A stretch of DNA of 64,000 bases from contig OY987299.1 of NCBI GenBank assembly GCA_963920635.1, forward strand, positions 16,357,401 to 16,421,400. Reading direction: 5' to 3'. This document shows positions 11,167 through 22,825 of this stretch, in pieces (position 1 is the stretch's first letter; every line of letters starts with the position of its first letter). Origin of the DNA: Pseudeuparius sepicola (taxonomy: Eukaryota; Arthropoda; Insecta; Coleoptera; Anthribidae). The translations under genes were made by a program, and so were the position numbers. The notes under the pieces are model-generated. The model was not told the DNA's origin. It was given only the letters and a program-made list of their open reading frames with translations, and did no database searches.

Positions 11167-11262
11167 ATGGATCGCTGTGTGTGGACGTTGTTTCGATTTT
11201 GTATAGTGTTAGCAATATTATCGTGTAATTTAAAAATTGCCAGAAATGTGTGGGGGAATTAG
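11167..11262 (+). CDS. Short frame with signal-peptide-like start (speculative)
   Basis: An ATG opens a 31-codon frame that starts MDRCVWTLF and runs into a hydrophobic stretch ending LAILSC, as a signal peptide would. A GTAATT at 11224 could serve as a weak donor just after that stretch, which would make this a first exon. There is no downstream coding support, and a chance frame is equally possible. Confidence 0.15.
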   Translation: MDRCVWTLFRFCIVLAILSCNLKIARNVWGN

Positions 11263-12010
11263 CGAAAAGTCGTCATTTGTAGAATCAAGACTGACAACAC
11301 GAAGAAAATTCAGATGATAGATTAGTATTTTCTTTTGTTTCTCCATAATATTCAGCCGAGCTTTCAACAATGATTAACATTGTACAATGAAATGTGACAA
11401 CAGTGCTCATCTTCCAACTATGAGCGTTGATTTACTCGGGCCATAAGGTTGATTTGCCTCACATTTTAAACCAAAAATTTTTGAAAGAAAATTAGCTTCT
11501 CTCCAGTGTTTTGAAGAGCTGCATGGATGTGATAAAAAGGGACATTGTCCACAAAAGGAAGGCATCATCACATTTATATCAAGCCGAGGTATTACAGTTC
11601 AATATAAGAACTAACCCATATCACAGAATAACCAATATTCAATATTTATATAAATAAATTGACAAAAATCGACAAAACTAACCATAATAATAGGGCAGTT
11701 TCATTTAATTTTTCTAATTGCGTTTTTCGCCAACAAACTGGTTACAAGACAACTTTCTTAACAGTAAATGAACGAAACTTTGAACATGTAACTTAAAAAA
11801 TAGCTTCAAACAATTTTTTTTGAGATTTCGGAGAATAAATCTTCCTTCTTAAAGATCATGTCACGTCAAAGTGAAATGACAGATTAATAAATTTCAGGTT
11901 AAAATATCATGACAACAAAAACAATAACCTAGCCACCTGTCTGATATTATAGGTACCCAGTGTTCTATCGTTGAGTGAGGAATAATCACTCAACGGTTCT
12001 ATCTAATTAT

Positions 12011-12353
12011 AGCCGTCCTCCTTTTACAGTTTTAAGTGATTTCAAATCGATTCCGAATCACTTTGAGATCACATCAGCTGACATCGAGTGTTCCTTTTAC
12101 AAATGTTCAGTTGATTATGAAGTGATCAGTTTACGCAGCAAATCGATTTTTATGTAATTTGTGTTGGTTTTGAATGTTTCTGGGATTAAACTGGTGAAAA
12201 ATATTGAAAAATTCATTCAAGGGTTAGATTATAGATAACGTGGTAGTACACTGTTCCATTTACTTACCAATATAAAATCATTTCACTATCAGATCACTTC
12301 ATGTTCATTTCACTTCAAATTCACTTGTGCAAAAAGTCAAAAGGAGGACAACC
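12011..12353. mobile_element. Candidate MITE with GTCCTCCTTTT ends
   Basis: GTCCTCCTTTTACAGTTTT at the left is matched by AAAAGTCAAAAGGAGGAC at the right. An imperfect AAGTGATTTCAAATC / AATTTGAAGTG block follows inside each end. The interior is rich in AGTGAT/ATCACTT motifs. At about 340 bp with no coding capacity it fits a MITE. A target duplication was not resolved. Confidence 0.5.
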
Positions 12354-12374
12354 AAAGTATCTACATACATATAC

Positions 12375-12460
12375 GCTGTGGCGACGTTGGTAGCGTCGCT
12401 GAACTATCTAGACTGCATGTTTTTCTACTTTTTAGATCGATCTTGGTTCGAATCGAGTTA
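12375..12460 (+). repeat. tRNA-like SINE head (candidate)
   Basis: TGGCGACGTTGGTAGCG resembles an A box, and CTTGGTTCGAATCGAG resembles a B box about 65 bp later. The spacing is wider than in a tRNA (about 35-45 bp), so this is at best a SINE head or a degenerate tRNA. Confidence 0.3.
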
Positions 12461-12715
12461 AAGGCAGACTGCCTGCGCACATGTCTTTATAGAAAAACAC
12501 CGCTAATGGCCAAGATCGCTGGATAAATTGTGGATTCACGGTATTGCTCCTTATAATAGCTTATCAGTGTGATTTACTAATTGTTCTACACTCAATGTGA
12601 CTACGGTCACTGTGACTACACTCACTGTGACTACGGTTTTCTAGGGTTTCCCGTAGTACTTGAGCGAATGCTACCCTAGTTCTATCGGGAAAAGGTCGGC
12701 CCTACCCGCAAATTG

Positions 12716-12845
12716 CAACGAAGACAAAATAATAGTAATTGCCCTCCTCCCCCGCCCAAGTATGCATTTGCTTCCGGGGTAGGTACTCCTAGTTTGGAGT
12801 ATTGTGAGGGTGAGAATTATTATTATATTATTTATTATTATTCTC
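12716..12845 (+). mobile_element. 3' end fragment of a non-LTR element with TTA tail
   Basis: GACAAAATAATAGTAATTGC, then a C-rich patch, then CTAGTTTGGAGTATTGTGAG, leads into a run of TTA/ATT. The same sequence occurs inverted at about 47977-48104, where it also ends in an AAT/ATT array. Two independent copies that end in the same trinucleotide run mark this as a retrotransposon 3' end, distinct from the element at 2140-4562. Confidence 0.65.
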
Positions 12846-13660
12846 TTTGAATAAGTGGCAATAATATATAACTGAATTCGTCTGAACATTCAGAAACACA
12901 GTTATTCGTATTTCCTATAGAATAAATACCTCGATAAATGCTGATTCTTTCATTTTTCGTCTATTTCCTAATTCTTTTTTGAGAATTGGTTTGGATCTAT
13001 CCCACAAAATCCTATGATTGTTATTAAATGAGTGATCATATATTTTTGACTTCGAAATTTGATTTTGCCTGATATAATTTTTATGTGTATGGCCTACAAG
13101 TCTCCCAAATATAGAACTTTCCACATTCGAAAGGAATTTTATAAATGAAATATTATGAATTTTGTAACTCATTAAATGGTTTCGTTTTAACTATAATCGA
13201 TCTTAATGTATTTTTGGTTTTAAATACTGTTATGACATTAAAACGATTGCCCAGGAATAATTAAATTTACTGGTGGTACTTCAGATTTATTTTTCTAATT
13301 CTATTAGCATTGTTATTTTGTTAGAAATCCTGAACAACTTGCACAATAAATTCTACAGGATAACTAATCTTCTCAAGAATCAAGAACATGTTTTACTTAT
13401 ATGTTTAATTTCCTCTTCAAATTTTGTGTAATTAGAACAAATCGTTTTAGCCCTATCATACAAACTTTTAGTTACTCCTTTTTAACAATAATATGATGAT
13501 TGGAGTTAAAATGGAGATATCTATTTATTAGTATGTGTTGGTTTTCTAGACACTAGTTTCTATACTATCTGATTTCAGTATAAAAGCATCTAAAAAAGGT
13601 AACTGATTATTATTTTTAATTTCGAGGGTTATACATTTACAAATGTATAAAAACGATTAA
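12846..13660. other. No feature recognised
   Basis: AT-rich DNA with scattered short frames. The minus-strand frame at 12915-13172 (85 codons) resembles no family I know. No inverted arms were noted. Confidence 0.4.
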
Positions 13661-14165
13661 AGGATGCCAAAACTACGAACACCGAAATCGCAAACACAAA
13701 AACACGCCGCGCCGGGCACGCGAAGTCCTTTGTCGTAAGCTACGCACGCTGCACAAAATTATACTAAAAATAGCATAGGTTCACGTGGCCGCACTGTTTG
13801 TTTCACGGATTTGATAACCTCTCTTTCTAACCACAGGCATTCGCGGAAACCTCTCGCGTTCAATCTGGATATCGCACACCGACCGACCAGCCGGAGCACC
13901 GGCAGCCGGCAAGAGGGTAAACTCTATTCAAGCTAAACGCAAGTGAACCATAAACACAAGTTGTTGCATGGCTAGAGCGTGATACGCACGTGATCGGCTT
14001 GCTATTGGATAGCCGGCATTAAAGCTTAGCCCGGCGGGCGAGTGCAGCCAGTCGCTGTTTCTTACAGAGGTGTATTTGAGTTGCAAGTTAACCTTTATTT
14101 TTTTCTGATATAATTCTTTCGCTGTTTTGTGTTAATAGTACTAATAGTAGAAATTTGCAGGTAAG
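13660..14165 (+). promoter_or_regulatory. CG-rich promoter-like zone ending at a splice donor
   Basis: This stretch has many CG dinucleotides (for example ACACGCCGCGCCGGGCACGCG-like runs near 13700) in an otherwise AT-rich window. It ends at TTTGCAG|GTAAGT (donor at 14161), a consensus 5' splice site on the plus strand. A 5' UTR exon with its promoter would look like this. There is no ATG-led coding sequence before the donor and I could not place a next exon. Confidence 0.3.
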
Positions 14166-14470
14166 TGAATGACTAGGTGTGCCATAAAAGTTTGTTCTTA
14201 AAGTTCTTAATACTGGGGCATATTATTTTACTATTTTATATTATAAAATTCATAGAGATCGTCCTTAATGCGGCCCTGCCTTGTATTAGCCCTCAGAATT
14301 GTTCACGTGCTTCCATAGTGTAAATGTTTACGCGCCACTTGCATTTAGTTTGAATACAGCGTAGTAAAAATAAAAATGTCCAGTGGCGCATCAAAAAAAT
14401 AGAGATTAGAACGTAAGGAAATAATTATTTAATTATTCCCTCGCAAGGATCGACTTTCTTGTCGACTTAC

Positions 14471-14772
14471 CCCAGCTTGCCGGCATCGCCGGCCGCGTGG
14501 CACGACAACAGATCGGCCGGGCCGAGGCCGCGCGCCTTCCAGTTCTGGTAGATCGCCTCCGCCTGGTCGCTGATCTGCTTGGCGATCGCGGCGATGTCGT
14601 CGTCGGCGTCGCGGCGGCGCGCCGTCGCCGCCATGTCGCCGCCGGCGCCGCCGCCGCGCGCCTGCGCCGCTGCCGCCACGGGGACGGTGGCGTCCACCCC
14701 CGCTCAGCGCCGGTACGGCGGGCCCTGCATCGGACGCATGGCGGCGGGCGGTACCCCGGGGGTGGTACTCAA
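14471..14772 (-). pseudogene. GC-rich candidate coding exon with in-frame TGA
   Basis: On the minus strand a polypyrimidine acceptor (TCTGTCCATTTCAG) is followed by a 302-bp exon and a perfect GTAAGT donor. The frame across the exon is compositionally protein-like: a Pro/Met-rich start (GVPPAAMRPMQGPPYRR), an Ala/Gly-rich middle, then an amphipathic segment (IAKQISDQAEAIYQNWKARG, followed by LGPADLLSCH). GC content is far above the surroundings. A TGA at 14704-14706 interrupts this frame right after PPYRR. Either the gene copy is dead, the TGA is a sequence error, or translation starts at a later codon. The protein family is not recognised; a nuclear regulatory protein is only a guess from composition. 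Contamination by GC-rich DNA is unlikely given the splice signals and AT-rich flanks. Confidence 0.5.
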
Positions 14773-14960
14773 CTGAAATGGACAGAATGCGTTTTAATGA
14801 ATGAAGTTTCGTGACCAGACAACAAGACTATTATGGTAGCAAATAACCAAGGATAGAGGGAGCAAGAGCATACAAATGCACACGTTTGTCGTCACCAACA
14901 CATAACGGAAATTCTTCAAAGTAAACAAACATTACGTCCGTGTGTACAAAGTTTACCTGT

Positions 14961-15857
14961 GATTTTTGAAATTTAGATTTAATTTTTTTCTGGCGCCATT
15001 TGCGTTAATATTGAAAAATAAATATACTTTTTCGTTGCAACTTTTTCTGGACTACAGCATAGTATTTGTAGATTTTCGGGGCGACGTTTCGTTTTTGAGA
15101 TAGAGGGATCATCTTAATTTTTTTAAATACGGACCTGGATTTTTTATTGCATATTTCGAAATGAATCGTTGTCCTGAGTACAACGATGTATGACAAATAC
15201 ATATTTTTTTCTCGTTTTACTAAAATGCACATTTACTAAGAAAAAAAATTAATACGGTCCCGGACTATGCATTTTTTCTCTCTTTTTTTTAAAGCTATTC
15301 CAATTATAACAGGTGATCATTATTTTAATGCCTACTGGATTAATTATACTCCATGTTTGTCATATTTTAAAATTCTTTTTTATACTTTGGGTAAATAACA
15401 ACAATAATTACAAAATAGTGAGATACAGTTTACCTAAAGTATAAAAAAGAATTTCAAAGTATGACAAACATAGAGTTTAATTAATCCAGTAGGTATAAAA
15501 AAAGGATGACTTGTTATAATTGGAATAGCTTTAAAAAAAGAGAATAATGCACAGTCCAGGTCCGTATTAATTTTTTTCGTAGTAAATGTGCATTTTGGCG
15601 GCCAAAACGAGAAAAAATATGTATGTGCCATACTTAGATGTACTCAGGACAACGATTTATTTCGAAATATGAAATAAAAAATCCAGGTCCGTAGTTAAAA
15701 AAATGAAGATGATCCCTCTATCTCAAAAAAGAAACGTCGCCCCGAAAATGCAAAAATACCACGACCTAGTCCAAAAAAAGTTGCAAGAAAAAGTATAGTT
15801 TATTTTTCAATATTATGGCAAATGGCGCCAGGAAAAAGATCTAATTTTCAAAAATTC
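14961..15857. mobile_element. Foldback element with GGCGCCA-containing ends
   Basis: Arms of about 420 bp (14961-15385 and 15435-15857) pair almost end to end. Matching blocks include TTTCTGGCGCCATTTGC, GGGGCGACGTTTC, TCCTGAGTACAACGAT and AATCCAGTAGGTAT. The loop is only about 50 bp. Mismatches and small gaps are frequent (roughly 15% by eye). No transposase remains. The ends lack the ACAGGGTG motif, so this is a different foldback family. Confidence 0.85.
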
Positions 15858-16146
15858 GGTTTTTCTTAAATATCTCAGCAACCCATGAAAATATTTTAAC
15901 TTTCTCTTTTAAGTTGTGACCGCAAGCTATTCATTTGAAACGACACGAAACTCGGGAATGGTCGTGACGTCACACCGCCCGATCGATTGGAAGGCAGTGA
16001 CAGGAGTGACAGCTACACAGAATTAGAGAAGGAAGAATAGAAATTGAACGTTAAAATAAACAGTTCGGCGACCCATTTCCAGAGGGATCACATGTAGGTC
16101 AAAAATATGAACCGCCTAAAAGTTTAAATTTAACAAGCACTTCTTT

Positions 16147-16203
16147 AACTGAATGGTGAGGCCACGGGACTAGTAATTCGTAGATCCCGGGTTCAATCCC
16201 ACA
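16147..16203 (+). repeat. tRNA-like SINE head
   Basis: TGAATGGTGAGGCCACGGGA resembles an A-box region, and GGGTTCAATCCCA is a good B box about 39 bp later. GGACTAGTAATTC in between resembles an anticodon arm. The acceptor stem does not pair convincingly, which points to a SINE or tRNA pseudogene. Confidence 0.5.
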
Positions 16204-17735
16204 AAAAGTTATTTTTTATTATCACTGCATTCTAGCTCTTATATTTATCACTGATTATCATTTTTCGTAATAATTGGACAATGGTTATTATGAAGATTCT
16301 TACTCACAATTTACTCCATAGTGTACCTATTTAAATTCAAAGTACTTACCTACCTAATATGAAATTGTCGGTATGTAATACAATGCTTGATGCCTAAGCT
16401 CTTTTTGGCCTCAGGGAGAGAAAGTACGCTTACCTACTCATCTCGCAATGCAAATAACTACTTAATACAGCACACTCTTTTCAAACGTTATCAAAAGTAT
16501 CGAGACTGAGATATTGTAGACTATAATAAGAGGGATAGACAAGGATAGGACGTTCCAGTTGCTCCTAAAAAAAGCGTGCGTGGTGCTGTAGTTTTTATAC
16601 ATGTGCCTCCCATATTAGTTTATACATGGTGCCGCCGCCCACCAGAGGCGCCACCACCAACGAGCTACTTGACGTCACAACCAAGGAGGGCGCGTTTCAA
16701 GAATGATTTCATGATTTGAATTATGCAGTTTTTAATTGCTTACATTTATTACATAAAAATAAAAAATGAGTTTTTTGTGAACTATGGTTCATTTAATGGC
16801 AATAAATTACGTTTGAAAGTAATATTTTTCAAATTTAATTTTTGTGTTCCCCATTATATTCTACCCGCTGATTTTTATCGTGAGAAATGGTATTCTTACG
16901 ATAAAAAACGTCAAAATAAACAATAAACTGTTGGCGACCACTGCTAAACAAACAATCAAGAAATAAAAATGACCAATGCAATGAAATCCTAATAACGTCC
17001 TTGAAATTTGTTTGTATACCCCGATTACTGTAAGAAGTCCGGATTTTTTTCAGATGGCAATTCTTCACAAAATCCCTAGGAATTTTCTGTTATCTTTGGG
17101 TATAAGCAGTTAATGACGTCACTCATTGATTTATTAAGGCAAAAGTTACCCAAGTGATACAAAAAAAAACATAATAACTAAAAACCCTATTGCAATCACG
17201 ATTATAGCTCTACAAATAACAACTCATTTTAATAATAATTTAAAACGTTATGTAAACACTTTTCATTTTGATATTTTGGTATAATCAGCTGCTTGTTGCA
17301 GCGTCTATGCGCGTACTCAGGCAAATTTGGCTTCCGTGTGTCAAAGTGACAGTGAAGGTCTTCCGGATCGTTCAAACTGGTTCAAACTTTCGGCAGCAAA
17401 AATATTCGCTAGTTTTGTACGTTTCGTGAGATTTACAGTTATCTGTGTTGCTATTGTTCTCGTTGTTACTTTTTGTGTTATGCAAATGTGCTCATTACTG
17501 ACCTGACCTTATGACCCGGTTGCATTTTTTGCTGCATTGATGCGAACTTAGGATGTCGAAATTACCAATTGACAGTCCTAGTAAGGACTTCTTTCTAGGT
17601 TGACATAAAGTGGTGAAGTATCCACCTGATCGAAAAACCAGTGGCGGAGATATGAATAATTAGTGATGCTAATATAAGGAAAAAGGTAGTTCAACCTTGT
17701 GCAAAGTCAAGAGCGGTATTATAATTACCTCTTTT
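16204..17735. other. No gene supported
   Basis: Near 16590-16640 TTTATACATG.TGCC occurs twice within about 35 bp. A CG-richer stretch at 17290-17420 could be regulatory, but I see no exon attached to it. The short frames present look like chance. Confidence 0.35.
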
Positions 17736-17740
17736 ATTTC

Positions 17741-17994
17741 ATGGTAATATCAATATTTTAAATTTAATTAACAAAATTATATGAAAGAAAAGGAAGACCA
17801 AAATCTAAGAGAATGTTTTTAGTAGAGGAGAAAGTAGAAAGCAAAATTATTTTTACTTTAGCAGTTCACTATTATACAGTTAAGTTTTAGGAACATTAGA
17901 TTTTGGTCTTCATCTTTCCTAAAAAAACAGGTATACTTTTCATGATCATTTTATGTAGGTATATTAAATTTTAAAAATTTAAATTACCATGAAA
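17741..17994. mobile_element. Short foldback element
   Basis: TTCATGGTAAT and TATTTTAAATTTAATT at the left pair with ATTTAAATTACCATGAAA at the right. GAAGACCAAAATCTAA pairs with TTAGATTTTGGTCTTC near the loop. Arms are about 100 bp. No coding sequence was seen. Confidence 0.65.
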
Positions 17995-18687
17995 CCTTAG
18001 CAGATGCGAAAAAATGTTAAGAATACTTTTTTGTGAGAACTTTTTAAACCCTTTCGGCGGAAATAGTTTATCACAGAAAATAATAATATAATGTTAACAA
18101 AATATTCCGTGCGGTACAAGTGAAATTGGTTGTTTGATATTTATTTTACATTCACTCTACTACCTTGCTCTCTTGTCCATTTGTACTTTTCTAATAAAAT
18201 AAATAATATTTAGTAAAGTACGTTTAAAGAAGCAATTACAGCAAATTAAAGATCTCGAAAATAATTAAAAGAAGATTTATTCGCTATTCTTTAAAACGAA
18301 AAATGTGAAATACCTCGGCGGCCAATATGGAATATGGCATCCTCCTAATTTGCATATACGGTCGATACCTCAGAATTCCTATACCATACCTTCTACTTTT
18401 CTCACGACACCATCCGTACAATAATTCTTTGTATAAGGCAAAAGGCGGCATTCAGCCTTTCAATTGCCTTCTCAGCCTCCGATAAAAATAATATTTACTT
18501 TCAGGCTGCATTAATAAACTCCACTGGGGATCCATCCCATCGACCTATCGCACCTCGAAAACGTTTTCAGCTACATTTATGGTTGGTGACTGGGATAATA
18601 TCCCATTCATATTTTTAATTATTAATAACAGTGAAATGAGGGAAAAACACGAATTAATTCACTTACTTGTAGTATTGACATACATTG
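17995..18687. other. No feature recognised
   Basis: AT-rich DNA between two foldback elements, without coding support or repeats long enough to report. Confidence 0.4.
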
Positions 18688-19403
18688 TATATACAGAGTG
18701 TCTCAGTTAAGAGTGAAACAACCTTATAACTTCTTTAATTTTTAACCGACTAGAATGAAATTTTTACCAAAGGTAGATGGCATTGTTGCCTACTTATTTC
18801 CAAAAAATTAGTTGCCTACTCCAAAGTCAAAGCCACCTGCGATGCCACAAACGAGGCTAAAAATCAGAATGTCATATTAGGCTTTTTTTTTTCAAAAAAA
18901 ATTACTAGAAAAAGTTTTTCAGAATCGATTCAGAACCCTAAATACAAAATATTGTCAAAATCAAAAAATATTAAATAAATAAAATTAAAGTAAAAATTTA
19001 AGATTTTAATTTTTAAAATATGTTTTGTAGCTTTTATTTCAAAACAATTACTTTATGAAAACAATTTGCCTTCAAAACTTTCTTGGCACACTTTTCTAAA
19101 CGCAAAAAATTATTTGGAATTTAATTTTTTTAAGTTAATATTTTTTGATTTTTACAAAATTTTGGATTTGGGGTTCTGAATAGATTCTGAACAACTTTTT
19201 CTAGTAAATTTTTTTGAAAAAAAAATGCCTAATATGACGGAACTAATTTTTGGGAAATAAATAGACAACAATTCCATCTACTTTTGGTAAAAATTTCGTT
19301 CTGGTCGGTAAAAAATTAAAGAAGTTATATCGTTGACTGAAGGTTTATATCTTCACCCAACGGTTATATGGTTGTTTCACTCTTATGTGATACACTCTAT
19401 ATA
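18688..19403. mobile_element. Foldback element, TACAGAGTGTCTCA family, copy 1
   Basis: The left terminus TACAGAGTGTCTCAGTTAAG pairs with a right terminus reading TGATACACTCTA. Internal arm blocks include AAAAATTAAAGAAGTTATA and TTTTGATTTTTACAAAATTT. A second copy lies at 62028-62668. The arms are about 300 bp with clear divergence. Part of the left arm (the CAAAGCCACCTGCGAT segment) has no partner on the right, where the other copy still has it, so copy 1 suffered a right-arm deletion. Confidence 0.85.
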
Positions 19404-19914
19404 ATATAAAAAATATAAGTTATGTCTGCCACGGCTTTCTAGAACATACTGTATAGAGTCCAATAGCGTCACAAAAAACTTTGTATTAGTATCTAGAACT
19501 TTTGTAAAAAATCTTTTTTCTAACCTCTAAAACTAACAAGTTAAGGAGGGTGTCAATTTCTAGTGAGCGACCCTGTACATATACAGTGTGACCCATTTGT
19601 TTTGGGGTCAGTCTGTAAAAAGTGTATCAATCGTGCGATTTGGCTGATTTTTTTTTTAAATTGTAGAGCTCGATGAACTGCACATTTTGAACAAAAATTG
19701 CCTGGTTCGCATAAAATCCAAAGCCTACTATGACCGTTTTTATGAGCAAAATTTTAAGAAACCATATTAGCGTTTTTTTTTTGAAAAAATCTGTGTGCGC
19801 CAATGGATTGAGCACCCCTCGAAATGGGTATGTACAAAATTTCATCAAAATATTTCAAGTAATAACGATTTTGTAGAAAAATTAAAAATGCAGCCAAGGT
19901 ACGTCTTTATTTTC

Positions 19915-20195
19915 AAAAATTCAAAGTTGGCCATGGAAAATAATTGAATTGTTTACTTTTATTAAGTGTCAAACTGTCTAAATTGAGTTCAGAAATTGTT
20001 TGTGCTCAATACAATTAATTATCATAATTATGGAATATTTAAGCATAAGAGACAAAATAGAAATTGTTCGACTCGTGGGCGACAACGAAAATTTTATAAT
20101 TTTAATTGTTTTTATGTTTTGTGTTTATAAGCATAAGGTTGTATTATTACAATTCAATTATTTTCCATGGCCAACTTTGAATTTTTGAAAATACA
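19915..20195. mobile_element. Short inverted repeat enclosing a transposase start
   Basis: ATTCAAAGTTGGCCATGG and AAAATAATTGAATTG (19918-19955) pair with CAATTCAATTATTTTCC and ATGGCCAACTTTGAAT (20151-20187). The enclosed sequence carries an ATG-led peptide like a mariner-type transposase N-terminus. A TATACAGTGTGACCC terminus at about 19580 may be the left end of the same element; its right end is not found. Confidence 0.6.
20030..20098 (+). pseudogene. N-terminal fragment of a Tc1/mariner-type transposase
   Basis: From the ATG the frame reads MEYLSIRDKIEIVRLVGDNE for about 23 codons, then dissolves into an AT-rich hydrophobic stretch. The pattern of a short leader, R-[DE]-KIEI and a G-D-N turn is typical of the first helix of the helix-turn-helix domain in insect IS630/mariner-like transposases. 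Such domains bind the terminal inverted repeats. The rest of the protein, including all catalytic residues, is missing. It sits between short inverted arms, as expected of an internally deleted element. Confidence 0.45.
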
Positions 20196-20202
20196 TATTA
20201 TA

Positions 20203-21314
20203 TATATGCAGTGTCTGCCAGATAGTTGGACACAAATGTGAATTTTCTTTATTTAAAGTTTCTCAAAAAAATTATTCCTGATAAAAGTTGGTGCTTGTGC
20301 TTAAACTCAAAATCCACCAGTAAAAATTAAATTTCTATTCGTATACAGGGAAGGTTGAAAAATATGAAAATTCCTCAAGAGTAAAGTACCCTTATTTTTA
20401 GAACTACAGCAGAATGACACTAAGAAAAGTTGTTTGTAATCTAAAGACAATGTCAAATATGAATTCACAGCCACCTACTCAAAAGAAGAAGAAAAATCAC
20501 ACTTTCGCATTTTTTATTCATCACGCTTAGCTGTATAATACATAATGTTAGATATGTGTTTTGAGGCACATGTTCGAGCATGACAGTACGATACCAATGA
20601 TTTTTATTTACGTTCATGTAGCATCTTAAAAACACTTAATAACTGAAAGTTCGGCAAAGTTTGTCGTTTTTTTCTGTCCAGGTAAAATACTCCTACAATT
20701 TCAAACATAACATAGCAAATAATCTGTGGAACATAAAAATATTTTAATACAGCAACAATTTAAGAGATATTTAATAAATGATAATTCAACAATAAAAATA
20801 TCACAACAAAAAAATTATTATGAGAATAAACATTCAACAACGACAAACTTTGCAGAACTTTCACTTATTAAGTGTTTTTAAGATGCTAGTTGAACGTTAA
20901 TAAAAATCATTGGTATCGGTATCGTACTGTCATGCTCGAAAATGTGCCTTAAAATACATATCTAACATTATGTATTATCGTCGATGCAACTGCCTGATGA
21001 ATAAAAAATGCGAAAGTGTGATTTTTTATTCTTTTGAGTAGGTGGCTGTGAATTCATTTTGAGATTGTCTTGGGATTCCAAACAACTTTTCTTAGTGCCA
21101 TAGTGCTGTACTTCTAAAAATAAGGGTATTTTACTCTTGAGGAATTTTCATATTTTTCAACCTTTCCTGTATAGGAATAGAAATTTCAAAATTCTTACGG
21201 GTGGATTTTGAGTTTAAGCGCAAGCACCAACTTTTATTAAGAATATTTTTTTGAGAAACTTCAAATAAAGAAAATTCCCATTTGTGTCCAACTTTCTGGC
21301 AGACACTGTATATA
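20203..21314. mobile_element. Foldback element, TGCAGTGTCTGCCAG family
   Basis: TATATGCAGTGTCTGCCAG at the left pairs with CTGGCAGACACTGTATATA at the right. The arms run about 480 bp each and meet near 20760. Shared blocks include TTCGGCAAAGTTTGTCG / CGACAAACTTTGCAGAA, CATGACAGTACGATACC and CACAGCCACCTACTC. Divergence is low to moderate. No coding sequence remains. Confidence 0.9.
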
Positions 21315-22825
21315 TTTTGAAATCGAAAAAAATATTTATTAGGCAAAAAATAATCTTAAGGGATCACCCGTCCATGAACCGACTGCGCGCGGCGTTGCTT
21401 GACTTTGACGATCGCTGTACCCATGTAGGTCAAGTATGACGAGGCACTGCGTTTTCCATGAAAAATAGATTGATATTCCAACCTACTAAAATATTTATAC
21501 TGAAAGATTGCGCTGAGGTAGGTAACAATTTCGCAATGTGTACGAAAAGTTAAATGGGCCTTTATTGGCCGGGTTTTTAATATTTTGATCACTTATGACG
21601 GGCGATGGCTCCGCGCCGGAAGTTTGACATCTCGTCAAGGCCTACTCACTGAAAAAAACCCTAAAATAATGGGTTATACTTCAGTGCCGATTTCTGAGTC
21701 AATTGCCTCATTAATCTTCTACATTCTTGAGTTATTCTGCATTTTAGATTGTCAATATCTGCAGGAAGTCTCTTTTCCGTTACAAACAACAAACCTATTG
21801 AGCTGAAATGTTAAAACTGAAAGTCATCTTTATGCCATAGGTATTTGGTTTATTTTTCAACAGATTTCAAAAAATAAAACGGCAAACAAAGTGCCATTCA
21901 CTGTAGTCTAGGGATTAAATCTCACTTTAGGCCCTCGATACATAATATACTATTTATGATCAGTTGCCTAATTATCTCCTGACCTGTGGAAGTAAATGTC
22001 TTCCTAACTTTTTGTTTTAATGTACATACACGTTACGACCGTGAATAAAAAAATTATCGTAAGGGTTTCGCATTTTAAGTTCAAATTTTTTAACTTTGGT
22101 ATGAAATGAAAGTTAGTGATGAAAAAAATGACCGGAAACAGACCTATCCCTGTCAGAAAGCGAAAATCGGTTATAATTATTGTAAGTGTCCATAGCCAGA
22201 TCGGTTAGGTGTTAGGTACCTGCTGTATAGAATCCGAAAAAAGAAAATCCCATCTACCCATTATACAGTGTGATCCACTTCAAACCGGAACACTCCCATA
22301 AAATTTGTATTTGTCCTCCGATTTTCATCCAGTTTTTTTAAATATAGAGCATCAATTTTCTAATAATTTTCTCCAATGAATTAATATCTACGAATTTGCA
22401 TTTCGTTGCAACATCTCGAGGAGATCCGATAGTCGACACTTGGGTAATTTTAGACCGAAGCAATTTGCGGAGGTAACAGTGCGTGTGTGACGTGCCTCCG
22501 TTTGAGTCCGCAAGTAACAATTAGACAGGAATTCACTTTCAGGCCATCTACGACGGAATCGATTTGCATAATATGCTAAAAGAAGCAACGCGATGAGCAA
22601 TATGGTAATGTTGTGGAAAATGGGTAGGTAACACGTGGTTTCATTGACATAGTCGAAATTACCATGCCTTGAAAAATGAGATTAAGACCTGAAATTTCGC
22701 ACCAAAGTAAAAAAAAGAGTTTTTTGTGACCTACCTACCTTTAGAAAAAAAACAGGCTAAAATCGGAGGAAAATTCGAAAATTAAAGTTATCGCCTACCG
22801 CATTTGAAAAATGTTACACATGAAT
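21315..22825. other. No gene supported; one orphan element end
   Basis: TATACAGTGTGATCCACTTC at about 22263 looks like a left terminus of an ACAGGGTG-type element, but I found no right partner. Near 21360-21400 and 21590-21620 there are partly complementary CG-rich patches. The short frames show no known motif. Confidence 0.4.

Noticed and set aside
16147..16203. Functional tRNA gene on the plus strand
   Set aside because: A and B boxes are present but the acceptor stem does not pair, so a SINE head is more likely.
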